A DNA stretch of 64,000 bases from Aplectana chamaeleonis (lineage: Eukaryota > Nematoda > Chromadorea > Rhabditida > Cosmocercidae). Of the stretch, positions 40,565 through 51,182 are shown piece after piece. The notes beneath the pieces are model-generated. The model saw only the letters and a list, made by a program, of their open reading frames with translations. It was not told where the DNA came from and did not search any database. Position numbers and translations under genes: made by a program. The DNA lies in NCBI GenBank assembly GCA_029168955.1, contig JAPDOI010000438.1:440501-504500 (forward strand), given 5' to 3'. Positions within the stretch are counted from its first letter, which is position 1. Each line of letters starts with the position of its first letter.

Positions 40565-40677
40565 GATTATCGCCGTCGAATGAGTCGTTTCGTCCGTGAA
40601 AAAGCGTCGCCAAACAATTTGTTTTACGGCTAAGATTACGGTAGCCCGATTCTGGCGCACTTAACTATCGTTCTTGT
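40565..40677 (-). repeat. Right terminal inverted repeat of MULE2
   Basis: Mirror of 32968-33080, ending ACTATCGTTCTTGT before the second target copy GTCGGAAGC. Confidence 0.88.
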
Positions 40678-40686
40678 GTCGGAAGC

Positions 40687-41321
40687 CTCTTGGAGCAAGC
40701 TTCAGCGTGCACAGAACACTGCTCTACGAGTGATCACTGGATGCCCTAGATCCACACCGGTATCTCATCTACATCAAGAGTGTTCGCTGCTTCCTGTAAA
40801 GCAGCATTGTCAACTTCAGTCGCAACAGTTCCATGTTGGCATTGTAAGAAACTCCACACACCCTAATCTCCCCCTACTGTCATCTGGTCCCCATTTCCGA
40901 CATATACGCTCGCCTCTTCATGCTGCAGTCTCTGTCTTAGATCGTCAACGTTGGGCGACGTCGCAGCTCCATCGCGTCAGACTGCTGCAAATGGAGCACA
41001 CCCGATTCGTCACAGAATATCTTTCCAGTGCTCCCCTAAATCCAATTCTTGGTGACGTGCCCCCCCCCCCGATCGATGGCAGCGAAACGGACCTACCCAG
41101 ACGAACGCGTCATCCTGGCAGGTCTACGTTGTGGACACTCTTCATACCTCAAGGCCTTCGTCCATAAGATCGACTCGTCGATCCCTGACGAATGTCCCGA
41201 CTGCCACAACCCAGGGCACGATTCATTTCATTTATTTTCATGTCCTGCAAGGCCGACTTCTCTAACAGTTATGGATATGTGGAAGAACCCGTGCGATGTG
41301 GCTGCCTTTTTGCGCCTATGA
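40687..41321 (+). pseudogene. A' polyprotein, C-terminal block
   Basis: Continues the A' frame after MULE2: SWSKLQRAQNTALRVITGCP, LLPVKQHCQLQSQQFHVGIV, LQMEHTRFVTEYLSSAPLNP, then LAGLRCGHSSYLKAFVHKID, CPDC, HLFSCP and the end DMWKNPCDVAAFLRL with the stop at 41319-41321. A frame change near 41100 (a run of C residues precedes it at 41060) separates the two halves. The tail GAAGAAGAAAAG ends at the 13-bp duplication. Confidence 0.86.
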
Positions 41322-41366
41322 GGAGAAGCTCTAATGTGGCCGATAAGAAGAAGAAAAGCAGACGAT

Positions 41367-42019
41367 CCAGTTGGTTCCTTTCCTAAAAAATTCGGTGGAG
41401 TTGCGTTCTAAAGGCGTGACGAACAGCTCGTCCTCCGCCTACGATTTCAAGCCTTGAGAAGCAACCAAAATCGTGAATCGCTCTTCTTTTGAAATAGTGA
41501 AGGCTCACACACGCACATGAGCTTAGCCCCTTCGAAATTTTCAGTCGCCTCCCCTCAAAATCCAGAAACACCCTGCGTACTTGGACGAGTTTCACCCCGC
41601 AGCCACCGTGAAGGTTAGCTGCGAGTTGTGTGCGGGAGGCGGACATTGCTCACCCGTGCGTGCTGCGTCTCGGTCGGTGAGCGCGGCGCACGACGAGATG
41701 GTCGGAAACGCGACATCCCCGCTTTTAGGTGAAATCAGATAAATCAGCACGTCTTGGAGCGTGATTAGCTTTCCTGTGTTTCATTCTTGTCATAATCGAT
41801 ACCCGCTTACTCTTATGGAACGCTGAAACCCTTCTAAACGGTCGTGTGTTTTCAGCGTTCGCCGCTCGCGCGACACTCACCGGACCTCGACGCGTACGCA
41901 CGCGGCTGAGCAAAGTCATGGAGCCGACTGTGTACCCTATGAAACCCCGAATCTCAGGGAAAACTACGAGAAGAAACCTGGGCGCCTTTCAGGTTCAAAA
42001 CAGCAGTGCTAGGCTTGAA
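41367..42019. other. Gene-free stretch with a foldback-family fragment
   Basis: At 41556-41630 there is an inverted single arm related to 17148-17200 (CGCAGCCACCGTGAAGGTTA), showing that repeat is dispersed. No protein recognised. Confidence 0.5.
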
Positions 42020-42155
42020 CCTTTTGGCTCCTGGCAATGCGCCAGCAGTGGATTACGGTAGTCGTTGCGGCACCTCAACCGCCGGCGCTGTGGCGGTTGA
42101 GGTGCCGCAACGACTACCGTAATCCACTGCTGGCGCATTGCCAGGAGCCAAAAGG
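42020..42155. repeat. Perfect palindrome, 64-base arms
   Basis: Arms 42020-42083 and 42092-42155 match at all 64 positions by eye, with the 8-base loop GGCGCTGT. It contains GGATTACGGTAGTCGTTGCG. A diverged single arm occurs near 16265-16350, and GACTACCGTAATCC recurs near 43318. A MITE or other foldback element is likely. A structured RNA precursor is possible but unsupported. Confidence 0.88.
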
Positions 42156-43798
42156 TCGAGCTCCGTAAGCTACAACCAGGATCTTGTAAAAAGAAAGCCA
42201 AAAAAGTTCCTTGCCCAACTTTCTGGATTCAGTCCTAATCAAGTCAGACTTTTCCTCTTGGATTTTCAACTTGAGCTCACTTCATATCTAGATACTATAG
42301 CCCTGAAAACGAATCAAGTTCAGTTCTCAAAGAAAACGACAAAAGTGGCGATACACGAGCACGACACTGAAAAACGAACACGAAGTTCTAGCGCGCCTGT
42401 CGCGCTCCAATGCTAATATCACTGGCGGGAATTGAAAAAGAGGGTTAAAGGCAGTGGTCGCGATCAAATATGTTTGTCGTCTTTTTCCCTCTAAACCCTT
42501 TTCTGGGTCTCGAGTAGTAGGATCTATAAGAAAAAATCGCGAAAAAACCGCTGTTTTGGGCCAAATTTAAAGCCTGAACTTTCTTGTCTTTTGATGGTGG
42601 ACGAGCCCAATCCACATCATCGGCATCGATGGCCTCTTATATCAAGAACATCAGCTGCCTTGAAAATGAATTTCAATCAATGAACCTTCGGATTTATGTA
42701 CACATCTAATCAAAAACATTGACTGGAGTGCTTTCTTTCATTGCTCAACTGCTTTTATTAGGTAAATTAGCATTTATTCTCCCTCTGAATGTCGATGATT
42801 TTTGACTGCTCGGCATGAGACGGCGATCTTTTTCGTCATCGCTGTGCACGTGTGCACGAACTGGCATTTTTGGGCCTTAGAATCCCTTTTTCTAGCTCTT
42901 TTTCAACCTCGCTACCTTCATAGTTTTTCAGCTGTGTTTGATCTAAGCTGATTTTTGTAATTTTTTCGATAACGTTTTTCATCGTGACCACTGCCTTTAA
43001 ATAAATAAAAAAATTTTACATATGAAGGATATTATCGTTTTTTTCATCTCTTGGAATTAGACTGCTCCTGTCTCTTTTCTGAATAAACACCTCGTATGAA
43101 TTCCAAAAATGATGATCTTTTGGAAACGCATGTGCAGTACCTTCATTGCTTCCTAAAGCGACAGCACGTCCTTAATACTTTTCGAAAAAAAAAAGTTGTT
43201 CCTTCCAAAATGCGCCAAGTTGGGGAAAGGGTGCTAATTATGTGGCCGGGGGGGGGGGGGGAGGGTTACTGTGGCGCGATCCACTTGGCCATCGATGGTA
43301 GGACTTCGGCGTATTTCGACTACCGTAATCCGACAATCGCTTCAGGACCCAAAGCTCGATTTCCCTCCGCCCTTTAGATTGGCAGTTGCACTCACCACCT
43401 TTCGTTATATCGAATAGCTTTTCGGAGCCCCTCCATCACCACTGAAGCAGGAGGTTTTAGAAGAAGTTTCTCGGAGAATGTGCTCAGGCAATCGCCGCAT
43501 TCAATGCGTGTCGAATATGCATTCAACTCGAAGACAAGGCTGTCTCGAGCACAGTCAAGGAACGTGCTCCGAGGAAAGCACGTCCTCCTATTGTGTTTCA
43601 AATTACAGCACGTACAAATAAAACGTTCAATGAGTGCATGCTACACATTCAATTCGATGATAAAACGACTTGCCAAAAAAGGAAAGCATACGACGCACTC
43701 TGAGGAGGGGCTTAGATGTCTGAAGCGTCGCCGGTTCAATTACCCAAGTTTGCGGTACTTGGCCCGTCCAGCCGTACAAGACGTCCTCTGAGAAATAT
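42156..43798. other. Gene-free stretch
   Basis: No protein with similarity I recognise. A run of 14 G lies near 43247-43261. The segment TACCGTAATCCGACAATCGC near 43320 recurs in variant form at 52749 (TATCGTAATCCGGCAATCGC), so it is a dispersed repeat. Confidence 0.5.
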
Positions 43799-43975
43799 TG
43801 CCGCGACTCCTCCGCGACTGCCCCGGGACTCTACCGCGATCCTGGACTGCCCTGCGACTCCCCCGCGATCCTTGACTCTTCCGTGACTCTGCCGCGACTC
43901 TTCCGGGACTCCCCCGCGACCTCTTCTTGGATGAAGCTTCCGCGACTCCCCCGCGACTCTACGGCTATGTCGTCG
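43799..43975. repeat. Short GC-rich minisatellite
   Basis: Irregular tandem units of 10-15 bases built on CCGCGACTC and CCGGGACTC variants. An arginine- and serine-rich frame on the minus strand (43831-44118) is a product of the repeat. Confidence 0.75.
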
Positions 43976-45483
43976 TATCGATTAAACTCCTGGCGTTCAC
44001 TCCTATCAATTTCCTCTTTAACGCCCAGCGAGCGGTCGCTGTGATGCCTTCTCTCCTGTTGCAATATCCTCTCTGAATCCAACTCATTTATAACAATTTG
44101 ATTGATTCGACCCACCATTTTGAGGCCATCAGCTGTTAAAGAACTCTTAGCCGTCCATTCACTCCATCACATTATCAGAACCAGTATGCGTCCACGTACA
44201 TTTTAGCTGAGTAACCTTCGAGCTAAGCTTTCTCATGCACATATTACTTGAAGTTCTGAGTGTTTTTCCTGATCTATTTCATTCATTCCTCTGTTCATTG
44301 TCATCACCATAAGTCAAGGTCTAGCAGATCGTTTTTGTGTACATCTAAAGAGGTTTGTCCATCCATCATGATCACCAACTTTTTTTCAAAAAATGTCGAA
44401 ACTTTTTCCGTCCCGAAATGGATCAATTTTTCTCTACGATTTCTGGAATTGAAATTTTCCACTAATAAATTGAAATTTCATACAATTTTTGTATTTACCA
44501 ACATTTATACGTAATTGCCTCTTACGGTTTTTTTACAATGTTTCACGCAACTTGGATCTAAAAATCGCAAGAAGACTGGAAACGTAATACAATAAAACGT
44601 TCTTTTTGAATTCCAGGCTCATAGCTGAGAAATCTGATAATGAACATATCAGCGCAAAACCTCTAAAAACTATTGTTTCTGTGCAGCGTTGCCGCCTTTT
44701 CAGCCAATGACTTGCCTTGGAGACAACACGTTAGAGCTTTTCTTGATTAAAGATGGGGCATATATTAGGAATTTGATTGCATTCTCTATCATCAAAAATA
44801 ACCGTATTTCTCATATATCTATGTACATGCTTTCTGTTAGGTTTTTAGTTGAACCTTCTCGGTTCAAGAGCTTAAATATGTTTGGCTTATCGAACCAGGG
44901 TAAATGGTAGCGGTGTGCTCGGTCCGTGAGATGTGCCCCCCCCCACATTTGGAATCGGTGCGGCGCCCTCCCATCGAGGTTGTGACTTTTAAGGCGCAGA
45001 AGACCCTCAGCTATGAATTTTGTGATTTTTAGTTGATTGTGTAGTAGACCTCTCTTGTATAACACGTGTCAAGCGCGAGATCTCAATTCCTCGAAACAAG
45101 CGAGATATGAGGGACCACGCCTGGCGCGACCCCCTCGGCTCACCACCACGACCACTCCACCTTCTTGAATTTCGAACCCGATAACCGCTCGATGGATGTT
45201 TGAATTTCGAGGACATTCTGCGATTTTAGGGATACCATCGTGATCAGCGTGTGATTCACTCCAGGATAAGCATAAGATTTGAAAAATAGTTATTAGGGTG
45301 TTCTGTGCCTTTAACCCTTCGTGTGAACCAATTTGATTGGGGTGCGCAGCTTCAGGATAAAATCAATTAGCGGGACTGTAATTAGTTCTCGACTCAGATT
45401 TCAAGAGGGTATAATTAACTCCATCGACTCAGAATCTCTCGCACACTCCGCACAACGACTAGATCGCCGCAACGATCTGTGCC
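43976..45483. other. Gene-free, AT-rich stretch
   Basis: About 1.5 kb with no reading frame longer than about 85 codons and no similarity recognised. A C-run followed by ATTTGGAATCGGTGCGGCGC near 44939-44970 looks like a nematode-type dispersed repeat, but only one copy lies here. Confidence 0.5.
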
Positions 45484-46007
45484 TTCTTCTTCTTCTGCAA
45501 TCTCAAAGTGGTTTTCTTTCATAGGTTGAGGAACTGGTCGGCCTTCACAGGATTCGTCCAAAGGTCCATTGTAGTTAAGGAGGTAGGTCTCCTCGGACAA
45601 ATGAACAAGTGCGCCGTGTCGTGTCCGGGAGCACCACAGTCCGGGCATGCGCCTGGTCGGCTGCTGTCGATCTTGTTGACGTGAGACATGAGCAGAATAG
45701 AGTTGCCACAGCGCAGCGAGGCAAGAGCACATCTGGCTCGCCTGCCGACTTGAGACTCGGACTCGCAAACCCGAGGCGGCACTGCTCCTAAGATAGGGTT
45801 CACAGCCGCCTTCTCCAGATATCCTCGAGCAAGCTGCGTGTGCTCCTTACGCAGAAGACGAAGCCTTTCCATGTTGGAGTCGGCCCATCTCTGGGCATCA
45901 ACTTTACGAGGAGCATCTGTGAACGGCGTCCTAGACCTCTCTCTAATGGGCTTCATGACTCTCTTTGTCGGATGATTCGGCTGTCTCAGAACATTTATAT
46001 ACATCTG

Positions 46008-47202
46008 GTAGATCAACACTGTCCCACTTAGTATCATCGTTTCACGACTGGTGTTTAGCTTTGAACGAAGACTGTCAGACAGATATTGTGTACATCGACT
46101 ATGCCAAAGCTTTTGACACGGTCAGTCATTCTAAATTGCTTCTCAAACTCGAGGGGTACGGCATTTGCGGAGACATTTTGAAGTGGTTGGAATCCTTTCT
46201 GACATCTCGTGATTTCAAAGTCAAAATTGGCAACTTTTGCTCTCATCCCTGTCAAATCGCCAGCGGGGTACCACAGGGTAGCGTTTTGGGTCCATTACTA
46301 TTCCTTATCTATGTGAACGATATCTCGGACGAATTGTCTAGCACATGTAAGCTTTTCGCTGATGATCTCAAAATATATCGCCCTCTTCGAAATCCCGCTA
46401 TCGATTTTCACGAACTTCAATGTGACTTGAATCGGCTTGCCGACTGGTCCAAACTATGGCAGTTGCAGCTATCTGAGGAGAAATGCAACTTGTTGCACAT
46501 CAATTTCCAACACGAATGCATCTTACGCCTGAACAATGTTGTGCTTCCGGTGCGCGAGACTATCAGGGACCTGGGTGTGCTCATTAGCACCGACCTCCGG
46601 TGGGAATCCCACTGCAAAGAAATCTCGAAAAAGCTTCTCGTGTGGCTAATTGTATACTCAGGTCCCTGCAACACCCCTGCCTCGAGCATTATAGGAAAGC
46701 ATTCATTGTCTACTGCCGGCCATTGTTGGAATACTGCACGCAGGTTTGGTCACCATCTTCGGCTGAAGATGACGAAATCGTTGAAAACGTGCAAAGACGA
46801 TACTCAAAACGCGTTTTTATCAAATTATTTCCTGGGCGAGAAGTGCCAGATTATACGACTAGATTAAAAATGTTAGGGATTGAAACCTTACGATACAGGA
46901 GAACTGAGTTTGATCTACATTTATGTTATAAGATTGTTAATGGTTTCAGTGACATTCCTTTTGAGAGCACTTTTGCGTTTACTCGCCACTGTGCTCGCTC
47001 TCGCCAACACGGTTTCCAGCTCGAACGTGCATTCACCACCAAATCCGGCGTACTGCATTCCTTTGCCTACCGGGTTATACGAATTTGGAACAAATTGCCT
47101 CTGGAAATTGTCGAAGCAAAAAACTTTTCGATTTTCAAATGTCGCCTGTCCAAGTTTGATCTCAGGTCAATACATGGGACAGACGGCCATTCATTTTGTT
47201 AG
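46008..47202 (+). pseudogene. B2 ORF2 fragment: reverse transcriptase, one frame change
   Basis: Contains LSHLVSSFHDWCLALNEDCQ, DIVYIDYAKAFDTV, SGVPQGSVLGPLLFLIYVND, the catalytic LFADDLKIY and RETIRDLGVLISTDLRWESH. A one-base loss near 46632 is followed by ASRVANCILRSLQHPC, YCRPLLEYCTQVWSPSSAED and the end LRSIHGTDGHSFC with the stop at 47200-47202. Otherwise well preserved, with no endonuclease because of the 5' truncation. Confidence 0.86.
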
Positions 47203-47402
47203 AGCTTTAAGTTCAGAGTGCTATCACTTTTACGAGTCGTTTTACGTGTGTTTTCCTACTTGTCTACCTGTTTACTTGCATGGGTGGACTACCTCAATTC
47301 ATTCATTTCTTTTATTTTATTTTACCGTACATGTGAAGCTACTACCTCTTCACATACACCATGTATGTTTCTTTATTGCAAAATAAAGCGATTGATTGAT
47401 TG
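46008..47402 (+). mobile_element. Element B2: CR1-like retrotransposon in A9
   Basis: Plus-strand, 5'-truncated (starts in the RT), tail GCGATTGATTGATTGATC. The 5-bp duplication is ATCTG (46003-46007 and 47403-47407). Removing it restores the A9 sequence LQAQQ-YINVLRQPNHP. Confidence 0.88.
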
Positions 47403-48132
47403 ATCTGCTGTGCCTGGAGTTCACAATGCTCCTTAACCGGCAATATGCAGGCATCCGCGTCAAGATGTTGTATTGGGGAGCTCCTTGCACAACCGGTAGC
47501 AATTCTAAGCGCAGTTTTCTGTACACGCTGCAGCTTATTCCAGGAGCTGTCAGACACCAGGTGCTGCCACACTGGTGCCGCATATTCCAGAGCCGACTGA
47601 AGTATTGCTCTGTGGGTTCTCAATATAGTCTCTCGCCTGCTTCCCCATGATGTTCCTCCGAGAACTCTCAAGATATTAAGCCTAGCCCTGATGACGGTTT
47701 GCTTCCGTTCCGCGTTTTTGTGGAACTTCAGTGACGGATCAAGAAAAAGGCCAAGCAGCTTGGGGAATTTTGCTGCTGGCAACTGGTCACCATCCCATTT
47801 GACATCTGGGTGGGCACTGTGTTCCTTGGTGTTCGTTGTGAACACTAAAACAGAAGATTTTGCAGCAGAGACTGTGAGCATCATATTATCGAGGAAGAGC
47901 TTCAGCTCGGCGAGATAGGCGCTGATCTTGTTAGCGGCTACTTGCAGGTCACGGCCCTAGCACATGATGGTGATGTCGTCGGCATACATAATAATCTTTA
48001 CATCATTGGGGGGCTCGGGAATATCCTCAAGATACAGGCCGAATAGAGCAGGGGACAACACTCCGTCTTGCGGAATACCGGCTGCTATTGGAATGCCATA
48101 GGATACGTGATTCTGGAACAGAACCTTAGGCC

Positions 48133-48414
48133 TATGGTATACTTTGTCGCTGTAATGAGCGACAGGCATGCAATCTAACACAAATCGTGGCGGGACCCGC
48201 ATCGGAGCAACGGCAACGGTCGTCGTAGGAACAGATGTCGCGTGTGGGTCGCAGCGACGTGTCGCGGAGGGCTGACATACTGCAACTGTGCCATAGCCTG
48301 TCCCTACCGCTGTCGCTGTGCAGTGCACTGCGACAGCGACAGATTTAAAGAACGGGAGGCGGTCGCTGTCGCTGTGCAGAGCGACGCGACCGTGTGTCGC
48401 AAAAGTATACCATA
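48133..48414. mobile_element. Small foldback element in A9, rich in GTCGC motifs
   Basis: Ends TATGGTATACTTT and AAAGTATACCATA are inverted copies. The interior repeats GTCGCTGTC and its complement GCGACAGCGAC many times. A9 coding sequence flanks both sides, with CCTTAG repeated near 48124-48129 and 48417-48422, which suggests a duplication of about 6 bp; the exact boundary is uncertain by a few bases. No protein encoded. Confidence 0.7.
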
Positions 48415-49336
48415 TCCCTTAGCCCGGCGGCCTTTCGTGAACGCTGCAATCCATCGCTTCTGCCATGATGGTAGCGACGACTTGAGCAGTTTCTCAGACA
48501 GCAGTCCCAAGTTAACAGAGTCAAACGCTTTGCTCAGATCAAGGGCGACGGCCACCGTTCTCAGGGGCTTTTTCATGTTGAACCCATCGACCGCAAAGCT
48601 CACGATCTCCAGTAGAGCAGTAGTAGCAGAGTGAAGTTTCCTAAACCCTTGCTGATGCTGCTGTCGCTCATTTAGATCAGCCAGGTCCGTCACGATCAGC
48701 TTTCCAGCTAACTTGGAGACGGGCGATAACAGGCTAATTGGTCGAAAGCCTTTTGCCGTGCTTTGGGACTTGCCTGGCTTTGGAAACGGTATCACATTGG
48801 CTGTCTTCCAAGCTTGGGGTAGAATGCAGGTCCGGTAAGAAGTGTTAATGATATCTGCAAGCATCGATGGAAGTTCTGTGGGAAGCATCTTCAGGATGGC
48901 TGGAGAGATACCGTCAGGTCCGATAGCCTTCGAATTCCGCATTACTTTGATGGCCTTTTCTACTTGAGTGAGAGTAAAGGCCTCAGAAGCACCGATGAGC
49001 GGCAACCAGTTCAGCTCTCTGACCTTGACTCTGTTTTGAACGCCTCGCTTGATACGTGTGATGAAAAAATTCTTGCCGAGTGCGTAAGCAGCTGCTTTCC
49101 CTAATTTGAAGACGTGCTCCTCTGTCTCAATAGCGGAGCTCATCGAGGGAGCTGACTTGCCGGAAATTTTCCTCAACACTTTCCACGTCGTAGTTCCGTC
49201 CGCCTTGAAATTCAGCTTTTCAGTGAACTTCTCCCATCACTCCTTGTTCTAATCCAGATCTTTCTTGATCTCATTATCCAGCACAGCAATCTCCGGGTCT
49301 AGATGGTCTGCTGCTCTCTTCTCATCTCTCACGATG

Positions 49337-51181
49337 CCCGCATAATTTGCGATCCATCACCATTGACTGCGAATTGATTGCGTCAGCAATTAAGAAATTG
49401 AGCGACAAAATCTCTCTTACTCCAGATTCTTTACCTTCTTATTTTATAAAGAGAGCCTCCGTTGGATTGTGTTACTCCCTCTTGTGCATCTTCAAACACA
49501 GTCTAGCAGTGGGAACCCTACCGACTGCGTGGAAAACTGCAATTGTCTCACCTTTGCTTAAAAAGGCACCAGCAAATCAGGTCTCTAACTATCGGCCTAT
49601 TAGTCTAACCTCCTCGGTGTGTAAAGTCCTCGAGATTATTGTCAAAGACTGTATCCTTTCCCACCTAACATCAAATAAGCTCCTCAATCCTGCCCAGTAT
49701 GGTTTCCTGCCTGGCAAGTCAGCATTGTCCCAGTTGTTATCCTCGTTTCATGACTGGTGTTCGGCACTTAACGAAAACTGCCAGACTGATGTAGTTTATA
49801 TAGATTATGCAAAAGCTTTTGACACTGTATGTCATCACAAATTGTTAATTAAACTCAAAAGTTACGGTATTTGCGCTGATATTTGGAACTGGCTGAAGTC
49901 TTTTTAATATCTCGGACATTTTGTGAAAAACTGGCAATTTCTGTTCTCGTCCATACCCGATCACCAGTGGTGTTCCTCAGGGTAGTATTCTGGGTCCATT
50001 GTTGTTTCTTATCTACATAAACGACGCTCCAGATAGTCTATCAAGTTCTTGTAAGCTCTATGCGGACGACCTCAAGATCTATCGGCCTCTTAATGAGCCT
50101 GCAGTTGACTTTTATGAGCTTCAATGTGACCTCGATCGACTAGCCGAGTGGTCGAAAGTGTGGCAGCTACAATTATCAGAAGAAAAATGCAGCTTGCTGC
50201 ATATTAACTTTCGTCATGAATGCCCCCTACGTTTAAACGGTGTGAAGCTTCCTGTGCACGAGGTTATCAGGGACCTAGGTGTTCTCATTAGTTCGAATCT
50301 TAGCTGGAACTCCCATTGCAGAGAAATCTCCAAGAGCTACCTCGGTGGCTAACTGTATTTTGAGATCCCTGAAACATCCCTGTCTTGTTCACTACAAGAA
50401 AGCATTCACCGTTTACTGCCGACCCCTACTGGAGTACTGTACTCAGGTTTGGTCACCTTCCACAGTGGAAGATGATGAGATCATTGAAAATGTGCAAAAA
50501 CGATACTCTAGACGTGTGTTCACCAAAGTATTCCCAAACAGAGAAGTTCCAGATTATGCAGCTCGTTTGGATATGCTAGGGTTAAATACCCTACGATATC
50601 GCAGAGCTGAATTTGATTTACATCTGTGTTATAAGATCGTGCATGGTTTTGCGACATTCCCTTTGACAGCCTTTTTCGTGTTTACTCGCCACCATGTCCG
50701 TTCTCGCAAACATGGATTCCAACTTGAACGGAAATTCACCTCTAAAGGCAGCATATTGAATTCCTTTGCGTTCAGGGTTGTCAGAACTTGGAACAATTTG
50801 CCTGCAGAAATCGCTGAATCCGGAAACTTTTCTATCTTTCGAAGTAGATTATCCAAGTACGATCTCAGGTCATTACAAGGAACGAGTGAGCGTCCACTCT
50901 GATTAAAAGGGTATTACTAATAATCTAATGTGACGGGTTTTTCCAGCTTGTTGTGCTTTTCTTTGTCCCAGAAGCGGTGGCCTCAAGTATCTTGAGACAA
51001 GATGTCATTCGAATTGTAGAAAGAAAAATTTCCTCTGCAAAAAAAAAATCATATTTTGTCCCCTTCTCACTTCTGCCATTTTTATGCATCTTTTTTTTTA
51101 CTTTAACAAAGAATCTCATTCACATACGTGTATATGTATGTTTCTTTATTTCCACAATAAAGTCGTTGAATGAATGAATGA
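49337..51181 (+). mobile_element. Element C2: CR1-like retrotransposon, 5'-truncated
   Basis: The longest family C copy in the window, from within the RT to a TGAA tail (GTCGTTGAATGAATGAATGA). Its neighbours are A9 (minus) on the left and A8 (plus) on the right. The target site could not be reconstructed because the neighbours are different elements. Confidence 0.85.
49347..50902 (+). pseudogene. C2 ORF2 fragment: reverse transcriptase
   Basis: LTPDSLPSYFIKRASVGLCY, WKTAIVSPLLKKAPANQVSN, NYRPISLTSSVCKVLEII, VVYIDYAKAFDTVCH and a stop with frame changes at 49905-49990. It then has GSILGPLLFLIYINDAPDSL, the catalytic LYADDLKIY, VIRDLGVLISSNLSWNSHCR, a small deletion near 50332, and the end LRSLQGTSERPL with the stop at 50900-50902. 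Close relative of B (same motif spacing) but a separate family by its tail and C-terminus. Confidence 0.85.
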
Positions 51182-51182
51182 A

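Larger units (their letters stand above)
32968..40677. mobile_element. MULE2: 7.7-kb Mutator-like element carrying satellite and palindrome units
   Basis: Terminal inverted repeats of about 113 bases (ACAAGAACGATAGTTAAGTG at each end, about five mismatches) are flanked by a perfect 9-bp duplication GTCGGAAGC (32959-32967 and 40678-40686). Removing the element rejoins the A' frame (HLSEA-SWSKLQ). The termini start ACAA like MULE1. The interior has no transposase. It holds a TA-flanked MITE (34261-34540) and two copies of a unit made of a leader, a 42-bp minisatellite and a long palindrome. It is non-autonomous and far larger than a typical MITE. Confidence 0.88.
19090..41353 (+). mobile_element. 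Element A': full-length sister of family A spread over 22 kb by nested insertions
   Basis: Perfect 13-bp duplications AAAAGCAGACGAT (19077-19089 and 41354-41366) bound the element. Its own sequence is in four blocks: 19090-20305, 27919-28975, 32442-32967 and 40687-41353, about 3.5 kb in total. The interruptions are C1 (20306-27914), A6 (28976-32434) and MULE2 (32968-40677), each with its own duplication. The protein is clearly homologous to family A but diverged, with many frame breaks. It is the oldest layer of this segment. It begins GGATCCGAGATG and ends with an AAGAAGAAGAAAAG-type tail. Confidence 0.93.
45484..49335 (-). mobile_element. Family A copy A9, 5'-truncated, holding B2 and a small foldback
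   Basis: Minus strand, GAA tail at 45484. The element sequence runs 45484-46007, 47408-48132 and 48415 to about 49335, where it is cut in the APE-RT linker (RDEKRAADHLDPEIAVLDNE). B2 lies between ATCTG duplications. The foldback at 48133-48414 splits the RT. No 5' ribozyme remains. Confidence 0.88.
45519..49335 (-). pseudogene. A9 partial polyprotein (linker, RT, C-terminus), interrupted
   Basis: Blocks on the minus strand: VMRNSKAIGPDGISPAILKM, FRPISLLSPVSKLAGKLI, LDLSKAFDSVNLG, then after the foldback GIPQDGVLSPALFG (Asp for Gly in the usual VPQGG), IMYADDITIMC and a stop, KLLGLFLDPSLKFHKN, GGTSWGSRRETILRTH, and after B2 QPNHPTKRVMKP, GRRARCALASLRCGN, CPDC, AHLFICP, with the stop at 45519. 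Stops near 49244 and 47957 and both insertions inactivate it. Confidence 0.86.

Noticed and set aside
32968..40677. Transposase gene inside MULE2
   Set aside because: All six frames were read for a MULE-type or other transposase; only repeat-derived or short frames are present.
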